A stretch of DNA of 17,884 nt from assembly GCA_947600345.1 (NCBI GenBank), contig CANQGC010000027.1:1-17884 (forward strand). Direction: 5' to 3'. The DNA comes from an uncultured Clostridia bacterium (lineage in GTDB: Bacteria > Bacillota > Clostridia > Christensenellales > Aristaeellaceae). The notes under the pieces were generated by a model that did no database searches, had not been told where the DNA came from, and worked only from the letters and a program-made list of their open reading frames with translations. Shown here piece by piece: positions 13,012 to 17,884 of this stretch (the stretch's first letter is position 1; each line of letters opens with the position of its first letter). Made by a program: the position numbers and the translations under genes.

Positions 13012-13674
13012 TCACATATACCGGTCGTCCCCTGTATGGCGGAGGCGGTCGCGGGAGGCGAGCCAAGCGCCCATGGCGACGGACATGACGAGGTCGTCGT
13101 GGGTGCCGGTTCTGCCGCCGTAGGTGTCGCGGCCTGCCTCGGAGATGTGGGTCTGGAAGCTGGCGAGCTCGTCAATGAGGAGGTTGGCGTCGCGCAGGTT
13201 CCTGGCGATCTTGAGGCGGTCGTTCTGGAGCTGGATTTGCAGGTTGGAGACGAGCTCGCGCTTGGGGACGTTGTAGTGGCCGTTCTCATAGGTCACGTCG
13301 ACGCCGCCGGTGATGTTGATGCCGGTGAGGGAGAATTCGAAGCCCATGCGGCGCATGAGGTCGAACACGGGGCGGCCCAGGCCGGTGAAGTCGATGCAGA
13401 CGGCACGCTCGGTGCCCGAGAGCTGGGGCGACCTGTAGAGGGTGCGGATGCGCTCGACGATGGCGGGGTATTCGACGCCGCGCACGCGCTCGATGTGGCG
13501 CAGGTAGTACATGCGCTCGCCGCGCCGGTCGGGGCCCAGCACGCCGGGGCCGGTGATGACGCGCTCGATGACGGATATGGCCGTATAGTCGAACGCCTGG
13601 CCCAGGTCGGCGGAGAGCACGTAGAGGTGCTTTTGGATGTGGATGCCTTCGTTTTCGTTGCTGGTCACGTACAT
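13012..13674 (-). CDS. Phage large terminase, nuclease part (separate gene)
   Basis: A 220-residue protein matching the RNase H-like nuclease half of a large terminase, which cuts concatemeric phage DNA during packaging. Acidic active-site candidates are Asp23 (SADLGQAFDY), Asp95 (CIDFTGLG) and Asp193/194 (THDDLVMSVAMGAW). YNVPKRELVSNLQIQL near 134-149 is also characteristic. The ATG at 13674 lies inside the end of the ATPase gene, with GAGGAGG 8 bases upstream. The genes overlap by 10 bases in different frames. Large terminases are usually one 400-600 residue chain. Here the two halves have separate, well-placed translation signals, so this looks like a natural split rather than a sequencing slip, though a single indel could also explain it. 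Confidence 0.82.
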   Translation of the reverse strand: MYVTSNENEGIHIQKHLYVLSADLGQAFDYTAISVIERVITGPGVLGPDRRGERMYYLRHIERVRGVEYPAIVERIRTLYRSPQLSGTERAVCIDFTGLGRPVFDLMRRMGFEFSLTGINITGGVDVTYENGHYNVPKRELVSNLQIQLQNDRLKIARNLRDANLLIDELASFQTHISEAGRDTYGGRTGTHDDLVMSVAMGAWLASRDRLRHTGDDRYM

Positions 13675-14432
13675 GGGGGAACCTCCTCGAATTGCAGCGG
13701 CTCCACCTCGTCGGTGAAGGCGCGCCGAATGCTGTCATAGGAAAAGGTCTGCCGGTCGGTCTCGACGAACTGGCAGAGGAATTCCTGCTCATAGAACAGG
13801 TCGCCCATGCTTCGCCGCTGCTGTTCGAGCTGTTCGGCGGTGATGCGCGGGCACTGGGTGGCGTCGATCTCGATGCGCTTCCAGCCGTCGCCGCCGTTCG
13901 TCCACTCCTCGAAGAAGTGGCCGCGCTTGCCGAAGGGCGTGCTCATGGAGATGAGCTGGCCGTCGTTGACGATGAGCATGGGCATGATGGCGGTGTAGAA
14001 TTCGTCGGAGACCTGGGCGGCCTCGTCCTCCAGGATCAGCGTGACGCCGCTGTAGCCGCGCACGGTGGCCTGGTCGCCGGGGAGCGAGAGGATGCGGGAG
14101 TAGTTGGGGAGCGTGAGGCTGAGCTTGTTGTCCTCCAGCAGGCGCGGCGGATCCGGGAGCGCGTTCAGGCCGTCGCGGATCTTGCGAAAGAGTTCCTGGG
14201 ACTGGCGCAGCGAGGGCGAGGCGCAGAGGATCAGGGACTTGGGCCGGTACAGGGCGGTGTGCAGCGCCTTCGTGGCGCAGGTGGTGGACTTGCCGGACTG
14301 GCGGCAGCAGTTCAGCAGCAGGCGCTTGCCCTCGTAGCGCAGCACCTCGGCCTGCCACGGGTCGGGGTCGATGCCGATGGCCTGGGAGAAGCGCACGGGG
14401 TCGAGCGCCAGGATCATGTCATTCGCCAGCAT
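13665..14432 (-). CDS. Phage large terminase, ATPase part (separate gene)
   Basis: A 255-residue DNA-packaging motor ATPase. It shows Walker A CRQSGKST (residues 43-50), Walker B LILEDEA (132-138) and the coupling motif SMSTPFGKRG (163-171). It ends just where a full-length large terminase would enter its nuclease domain, which is encoded by the next gene. The ATG at 14432 has GGAGGTGGACG upstream and overlaps the previous gene by 14 bases. It probably works as a complex with the nuclease subunit and the small terminase. Confidence 0.88.
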   Translation of the reverse strand: MLANDMILALDPVRFSQAIGIDPDPWQAEVLRYEGKRLLLNCCRQSGKSTTCATKALHTALYRPKSLILCASPSLRQSQELFRKIRDGLNALPDPPRLLEDNKLSLTLPNYSRILSLPGDQATVRGYSGVTLILEDEAAQVSDEFYTAIMPMLIVNDGQLISMSTPFGKRGHFFEEWTNGGDGWKRIEIDATQCPRITAEQLEQQRRSMGDLFYEQEFLCQFVETDRQTFSYDSIRRAFTDEVEPLQFEEVPPCT

Positions 14433-14955
14433 CGTCCACCTCCGGGGCTTCCCCTATAGGGGCGGGCCCTTCCAGGGCCCGGGAGCCCTCCAGCGCCGCC
14501 ACGAGGGCCGCCCGGGCCTCGGGGTAGGGCTGGAGCGCCTGGAGCATGACGGAGCGCAGCGCGGCCCACTCCGGCGTCACGTGGAGGTGCTGGTGGACGA
14601 CGGTCTGCTGTTGGTTGAGCTCGCCGGTCAGCTTCGCGCAGAGCTCGACGACCTCGCGCATCTCCTTGAGCGCGCGCAGGGAGTTGAGCCGGTCGCCGCT
14701 CTTGACGCTGTCCTTGTAGAGCTTGTCGGCGCGCGCCTCCAGCTCGCGCACGCGGGAGACGGCGGTCTCCATGTCGCCGATCTGGAGCACCGGCTTGATG
14801 TTGAGTTCCTGTTTGAGGTGGACGCTGTGCCGGTGCAGCGCGCCCACGCTCGCGCCGTACTTCTCGTGCAGCGCGTTGAAGGAAGCGCCCGCGAGGATGT
14901 CGCGGTCGATGTCGGCCACGTCCTTGCGGCGGCAGATGGAGCAGGTGTTGGGCAT
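14419..14955 (-). CDS. Small-terminase-like DNA-binding protein
   Basis: A 178-residue protein. The N-terminus CSICRRKDVADIDRDILAG, then a helix-turn-helix-like stretch (ALHEKYGASVGALHRHSVHL, about 28-47), matches a phage family that often sits beside the large terminase. Cys5/Cys8 may bind zinc. The middle is helical and charged, as in small terminase oligomerisation regions. The start at 14955 has TAGGAGG 8 bases upstream. Its overlap with the ATPase gene supports a packaging role in recognising phage DNA. The 147-aa gene upstream is an alternative candidate for this function. Confidence 0.65.
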   Translation of the reverse strand: MPNTCSICRRKDVADIDRDILAGASFNALHEKYGASVGALHRHSVHLKQELNIKPVLQIGDMETAVSRVRELEARADKLYKDSVKSGDRLNSLRALKEMREVVELCAKLTGELNQQQTVVHQHLHVTPEWAALRSVMLQALQPYPEARAALVAALEGSRALEGPAPIGEAPEVDDAGE

Positions 14956-14978
14956 AGAAAAAACCTCCTAGAAAGAGA

Positions 14979-15000
14979 GCGCGGGGAGTTGCCCCCGCGC
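14979..15000 (-). terminator. GC-rich hairpin before the small terminase, possible attenuator
   Basis: An 8-bp perfect stem GCGCGGGG/CCCCGCGC with a 6-base loop, followed on the minus strand by TCTCTTTCT. It sits between the capsid gene and the small terminase and could lower packaging-gene expression relative to capsid. Confidence 0.45.
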
Positions 15001-15022
15001 CCGGTGTCGTCGTTGGTGATTT

Positions 15023-15041
15023 GGAAACCCGGGGGGTTTCC
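15023..15041 (-). other. Second hairpin downstream of the capsid gene
   Basis: GGAAACCC and GGGTTTCC pair around a 3-base loop, about 30 bases past the capsid stop. It has no T run and may protect the capsid mRNA end. Confidence 0.4.
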
Positions 15042-15072
15042 GAAAACCCCTACCGTATCTGTGCGGTGTTGG

Positions 15073-15924
15073 TTACACCGCTTCGCTGGCGGCGTGCTCC
15101 TGGTAGTAGATGGCCTTCGCCTTGTTTTCGAGCACGAAGCAGTCGTAGGCCACGCGGCCCTCCACGAGGCTGCCGGAGATGCCCGGCGGGTCGATGTGGG
15201 TCTTGTAGCTCTCCAGCTTCGTCACGCCCACGGCGGCCACGGGGTGGGTGATCAGGAAGCCGAAGTTCTCCGGCACGCGCGCCTTGGGCACGCGGATCAC
15301 GGGCATGCCGTCCACGGTGGCGATCACGCCCTGGAGGCGCAGTTCGTTGCCGACGTCGGTCTCCATGACGATGTCCGGGGACTGCTTCATCAGCAGGTAG
15401 GTGTCCGGGGTCACGAGGAGCACGCGTCCGGTCTCCGGGGCCTCGGCGGCGTCCAGGGCGTTGCTGCCCTTGATGATCTCGCCGTAGAGGTTCTCGGCGG
15501 TCAGCTCCAGCGACGCGGGCTTGTTGCCCGCGTTGGTGGCGATCTCGTTGATGGTGTAGGTGTCGATCTCCGGCACGACCACCTGGCGAAGCTGCCGCGC
15601 CAGGGCGGAGGCGGCGTCCAGGTTGTCGGCGGTCTCATCCTCATCCAGCCGGTCGATGACGAAGGTGAAGGAGCGATCCTTGCGCAGCGTCATCAGCTCC
15701 GTGGTGGCGCTCAAATCCTTGACCTCGCCGTAGCGGCTCCACTGGCCGGGGGACGCGCCGGTGCGGCCGTAGTCGTTCATCTCGGCCACGCCGATCTTGT
15801 AGATGCGCACGGCGTGCGCGCCGTCGAAGGTGAAATCCTTGTTGGTGATGAGCTGGGCCTTGCTCTCGGTGGCGAACAGCTCGTCGACGTACTTTTCGTA
15901 CTTGGTTACGAGTTCGATACTCAC
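15073..15924 (-). CDS. Phage major capsid protein (GTG start)
   Basis: A 283-residue protein of the Firmicutes-phage major capsid group with an HK97-type fold. Recognisable segments are MNDYGRTGAS near 49-58, LRKDRSFTFVIDRLDEDE near 80-97, and ITHPVAAVGVTKLESYK near 225-241 leading to DPPGISGSLVEGRVAYDCFV (245-264), a strong signature of the family. The start codon is GTG at 15924 with GGAAGGA 6 bases upstream. It starts 3 bases after the scaffold gene ends, so the two are coupled. About 280 residues is a normal length for this family without a protease-removed delta domain, consistent with a separate scaffold. Confidence 0.88.
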   Translation of the reverse strand: MSIELVTKYEKYVDELFATESKAQLITNKDFTFDGAHAVRIYKIGVAEMNDYGRTGASPGQWSRYGEVKDLSATTELMTLRKDRSFTFVIDRLDEDETADNLDAASALARQLRQVVVPEIDTYTINEIATNAGNKPASLELTAENLYGEIIKGSNALDAAEAPETGRVLLVTPDTYLLMKQSPDIVMETDVGNELRLQGVIATVDGMPVIRVPKARVPENFGFLITHPVAAVGVTKLESYKTHIDPPGISGSLVEGRVAYDCFVLENKAKAIYYQEHAASEAV

Positions 15925-15927
15925 GAA

Positions 15928-16308
15928 TTATCCTTCCTTTCGCAGCCCGAACGCGTCGCGCAGGCCGTCGCGCCTGCCGCCCGATTCCGGGGGAAGCGCC
16001 GCCGGGTCGACGCCCCCCGTAGAGGGGAACGCCCGGTTCGCCTGGTACTTCTCCAGCACGGCGGCGGCGGTGTCCAGCGCGCCCTCCCGGGTCAGGTCGA
16101 GGCTGTCCAGCAGGTCGGCGGGGAGCCCGCGCTTCGTCCAGTCCGCCTTGGCGGTCAGCAGCGCCTCGCGGCGGTTCAGCTCCGCCTCGCGCTCCTGGGC
16201 CTCGCGCATGAGCTTCGCGCGCTCCTGCTTCAGACGGTCGCCGATCAGCTTGTTTACTTCGTCCTGCGTGAACGTGCGCTCGGGGTTGGTGTTGATGTTG
16301 TCAGGCAT
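15928..16308 (-). CDS. Capsid scaffold protein, DUF4355-like
   Basis: A 126-residue protein with the pattern RTFTQDEVNKLIGDRLKQER, then a charged coiled coil (about 20-55), LTAKADWTKRGLPADLLDSLD and a flexible C-terminus. This is the usual DUF4355 scaffold encoded just before the major capsid gene; it guides shell assembly and then leaves. I chose the ATG at 16308 because AAAGGAGG lies 9 bases upstream. The ATG at 16317 touches the ribosome site and would add MKP. The gene overlaps the preceding one by 8 bases. A much longer frame upstream encodes arginine- and proline-rich shadow sequence. Confidence 0.82.
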   Translation of the reverse strand: MPDNINTNPERTFTQDEVNKLIGDRLKQERAKLMREAQEREAELNRREALLTAKADWTKRGLPADLLDSLDLTREGALDTAAAVLEKYQANRAFPSTGGVDPAALPPESGGRRDGLRDAFGLRKEG

Positions 16309-16744
16309 GGGTTTCATCCTCCTTTTCCTGGCCGTCCTCGATTTGAGGCTCGGCGCCTGGCCGGAAGAGGTGAAGCTCTTCCGCCTCGCCCGGAGTGGGC
16401 TGTTCGGGTTCGTCGTCCGGGGCGGGCTCCTGGCCATAGACTTCACGCTCGATTTCGTGAATGTCCCGGTCGGGGCCGGGGTTCGCCAGAAGGTCGTTGA
16501 TCTGATCTCTGAGCTCATCGCTCGCCTTCAGCACCTTCAGTTCGTCCTCCAGCGCCTTTGCGCGCTTGTAGGCCTTGGCCGTCTCCGCGCGCTGGGCCGC
16601 CCTGCCGTCGGCCAGGCCGATCCGGTAGGCGATGCCCGCCGTGATGTTGGGGCCGTAGCCCGCGCCCCTGCAAGCTGCCGAGATGGACGCGCCCCTGTTG
16701 TACTCGTTGAGTGTCAGCGCTTCGCGCGCCTGGGCGATCTTCAT
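16301..16744 (-). CDS. Phage protein with N-terminal helix-turn-helix-like region
   Basis: A 147-residue protein. The N-terminus (AQAREALTLNEYNRGASISAACRGAGYG, split here as AQAREALTLNE and YNRGASISAACRGAGYG) resembles the DNA-binding part of small terminases. A charged helix follows (about 45-85) with a Glu- and Pro-rich acidic tail. The ATG at 16744 has GGAGG 8 bases upstream; an ATG at 16759 is worse placed. It overlaps the scaffold start by 8 bases and lies just after the terminator at 16786-16824. It could be a second small-terminase-like protein or a head gene; I do not recognise it firmly. Confidence 0.65.
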   Translation of the reverse strand: MKIAQAREALTLNEYNRGASISAACRGAGYGPNITAGIAYRIGLADGRAAQRAETAKAYKRAKALEDELKVLKASDELRDQINDLLANPGPDRDIHEIEREVYGQEPAPDDEPEQPTPGEAEELHLFRPGAEPQIEDGQEKEDETHA

Positions 16745-16785
16745 GGGTTGCACCTCCATTTAACGTCCGGGGTGGACTGATTATG

Positions 16786-16824
16786 AAAAACGGACGCGGG
16801 CAGGATGTTCCCGCGCCGCGTCCG
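16786..16824 (-). terminator. Strong Rho-independent terminator inside the phage module
   Basis: A 9-bp stem CGGACGCGG/CCGCGTCCG (16791-16799 with 16816-16824), extended by a further 6 pairs including one wobble, followed on the minus strand by TTTTTC. It lies between the small unknown genes and the head genes. I find no good promoter between it and the gene at 16744. Confidence 0.82.
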
Positions 16825-16879
16825 GCTTCCATCGCTTGGATGGGGGTTGTGTAGGGTTGCCCCTATGGGGGGCGGCGGC

Positions 16880-17113
16880 TCAACGCCGCGCCGGGTGCTT
16901 CGCTCGCAGCCGGTCCAGGGCCGCGCGCATCTCCCGGGCCTCATTCTGGGGCGTTGCAACAGGCCTGTAAGCCCGCCTGGGCTTGAGGTAGGCTCTCTTG
17001 TACTGCCCGCGCTGGGGGCTCGTAGAGACCACGAATTCGAGGTCTGAGAGCCGCTCGGTGATCTGCAGCAGTTCGTCGTCGGTCTCGTAGCTGACGCGCA
17101 CTTGTACGCTCAT
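16880..17113 (-). CDS. Small phage-module protein of unknown function (77 aa)
   Basis: A 77-residue protein (MSVQVRVSYETDDELLQITE at the start) with a beta-alpha N-terminus and a basic C-terminus (KHPARR). The ATG at 17113 has AAGGAG about 8 bases upstream and overlaps the previous stop as ATGA. It is the last gene before the terminator at 16786-16824. I do not recognise a family. Confidence 0.62.
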   Translation of the reverse strand: MSVQVRVSYETDDELLQITERLSDLEFVVSTSPQRGQYKRAYLKPRRAYRPVATPQNEAREMRAALDRLRAKHPARR

Positions 17114-17319
17114 GGGTGATTCTCCTTCCATTTCCTGGCGCGCCTGAACTTCTCCAGCATGCCCGCCAGTATGTCATAGGCGGCCTCCTCCGCTTCCAGA
17201 TTCAACCGCGCCTCGCGGATGACGTCCGGCTGTCGGTCGAGCGCGCGCCGCGTGGCCTCGATGAGCTCATCCAGCGTCTCCGCGTCCAGCTCGTAGAGGT
17301 CGAAAGAGGTGCCGCTCAT
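17110..17319 (-). CDS. Small acidic phage-module protein of unknown function (69 aa)
   Basis: A 69-residue, mostly helical protein (MSGTSFDLYELDAETLDELI at the start), with a basic end KFRRARKWKENHP. The ATG at 17319 overlaps the previous stop as ATGA and has AAAGG about 7 bases upstream. It overlaps the next gene by 4 bases. Not recognised; the chain of 1-4 base overlaps argues that it is a real, coupled gene. Confidence 0.6.
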   Translation of the reverse strand: MSGTSFDLYELDAETLDELIEATRRALDRQPDVIREARLNLEAEEAAYDILAGMLEKFRRARKWKENHP

Positions 17320-17537
17320 CCCTTCGCCTTTCGGCGCTGCCGTCCATCGGCGATCTCTCCGGCCACCTGCTCGGCGTCGCACTTCATTACGCGCAGCGTA
17401 TCCTCCAGAAGCGCATGGAGCGCCTTTTTCTGCTCCTCATCCTCGGCCTCGGTCATGTACTCCAGTAGATAGCCCGCCGCCTTCGTTCGGAGCGCCAGTC
17501 CATCGGCAAGCTCTTGCAAGGTCGCTTCGTCCAGCAT
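17316..17537 (-). CDS. Small phage-module protein of unknown function (73 aa)
   Basis: A 73-residue helical protein (MLDEATLQELADGLALRTKA at the start), acidic in the middle (EYMTEAEDEEQKK) with a basic end RQRRKAKG. The ATG at 17537 overlaps the stop of the preceding gene by one base (TGATG), and GGAGGG lies about 8 bases upstream. Not recognised. Confidence 0.6.
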   Translation of the reverse strand: MLDEATLQELADGLALRTKAAGYLLEYMTEAEDEEQKKALHALLEDTLRVMKCDAEQVAGEIADGRQRRKAKG

Positions 17538-17797
17538 CAGCGCGCCCTCCTCTCCTTCCGGCGCTGCCGCTCCTGGCGAATGCCGTAGATGCGGCCGCAC
17601 TCGAACATGAACAGCGCGCCATAATGATCTTTCACCAGTGCCGTGTACGGCATGAAGCTGGGGTGCCTTTCAACGAAAGGAACGAGGTACTTGTCATAGT
17701 ATTCCTTTAACATCGCTGGCGGGTTAACCTCAGAGCAATAGTCCGTCTTTGAGACGAACGATTGAACCTCGTCGACGGTGACGGTGCAGGCGCTCAT
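17537..17797 (-). CDS. Small phage-module protein of unknown function (86 aa), disturbed start
   Basis: An 86-residue protein (MSACTVTVDEVQSFVSKTDY at the start) with an aromatic middle (KEYYDKYLVPFVERHPSF) and a very basic end (RQERQRRKERRAR). Its ATG at 17797 lies inside the second copy of a 16-bp tandem duplication and has no good ribosome site. The site AAAGGCGG instead serves the ATG of the first copy at 17813, which reads another frame and stops at 17730 after 27 codons. Before the duplication the site would have served this gene directly. Translation now would need reinitiation or weak direct starting. Family unknown. Confidence 0.55.
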   Translation of the reverse strand: MSACTVTVDEVQSFVSKTDYCSEVNPPAMLKEYYDKYLVPFVERHPSFMPYTALVKDHYGALFMFECGRIYGIRQERQRRKERRAR

Positions 17798-17816
17798 GCT
17801 TGCAGGCGCTCATGCT
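17785..17816. repeat. 16-bp tandem duplication across a start codon
   Basis: TGCAGGCGCTCATGCT occurs twice with no gap (17785-17800 and 17801-17816). The unit contains the ATG of the 86-aa gene, and its length is not a multiple of three. Confidence 0.85.
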
Positions 17817-17824
17817 TATAAACC

Positions 17825-17841
17825 GCCTTTCTGCGAAAGGC
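17825..17841 (-). other. Hairpin overlapping the ribosome site before the small phage genes
   Basis: A perfect 7-bp stem GCCTTTC/GAAAGGC with a 3-base loop. Its 3' arm contains most of the AAAGGCGG ribosome site serving the ATG at 17813, so folding would reduce translation. No promoter could be assigned in 17842-17884. Confidence 0.45.
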
Positions 17842-17884
17842 ACCGAAGGGGTTATGAAACGGTGCGCAATCGCGAGTCGAGAAG

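Noticed and set aside
12723..13289. A minus-strand frame running past the terminase end into the gap, with aromatic low-complexity sequence
   Set aside because: It has no ribosome site, no family and no conserved pattern; most of it is a shadow of the terminase nuclease gene.
13665..13674. Frameshift error as the cause of the split terminase
   Set aside because: Not fully excluded, but the second gene has its own ATG and an ideally spaced GAGGAGG, which a random frameshift would be unlikely to create.

Overview
The window is GC-rich, gene-dense bacterial DNA with Gram-positive habits: consensus sigma-A promoters, strong GGAGG ribosome sites, and a three-gene sugar ABC importer with no ATPase of its own. 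It also has a YesM/YesN-type two-component pair and a binding protein with an AMA|E signal-peptidase I site. I infer a high-GC gut-type Clostridia (Firmicutes); genus and species cannot be told from the sequence.

Left part (1-9893). The left edge cuts a minus-strand membrane protein that looks like a sensor: an anchor helix, a large outside domain, then more helices. Next is a minus-strand carbohydrate operon, read from 6395 down to 1189: binding protein, two permeases, and a putative cytoplasmic glycoside hydrolase. It ends at a clear terminator near 1031-1064. Two stem-loops lie between the binding-protein gene and the permeases and probably hold the binding protein in excess. Divergent from it, a near-consensus promoter (6552-6580) drives a YesM-like histidine kinase and an overlapping YesN-like AraC response regulator, the likely local regulators of the sugar operon. 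A palindrome in the shared region is a candidate operator.

Middle part (9948-12637), the most interesting. A minus-strand operon with its own good promoter encodes a radical SAM/SPASM enzyme followed by four short peptides (81, 81, 73 and 63 aa). The peptides share an acidic leader ending in GG or GA and have divergent cysteine-rich cores. Each core has three copies, some degraded, of a CxC-x-x-A-G module. This is a RiPP cassette: one maturase and four tandem precursors. No exporter, leader peptidase or immunity gene is visible beside it. The fourth leader carries a clean ten-residue internal deletion.

Right part (13012-17813). A minus-strand phage packaging and head module runs, in transcription order: four small overlapping unknown genes, a terminator, a 147-aa helix-turn-helix-like gene, a DUF4355-like scaffold, a major capsid protein, a small-terminase-like gene, and a large terminase encoded as two overlapping genes (ATPase, then nuclease). 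No portal or tail gene is in the window, and the order (capsid before terminase) differs from the usual one. The promoter-proximal gene has a 16-bp tandem duplication across its start codon that separates the ribosome site from the true reading frame. The roughly 500-bp gap between the terminase and the RiPP operon holds several short repeats and hairpins and may be the element's boundary or the RiPP control region.
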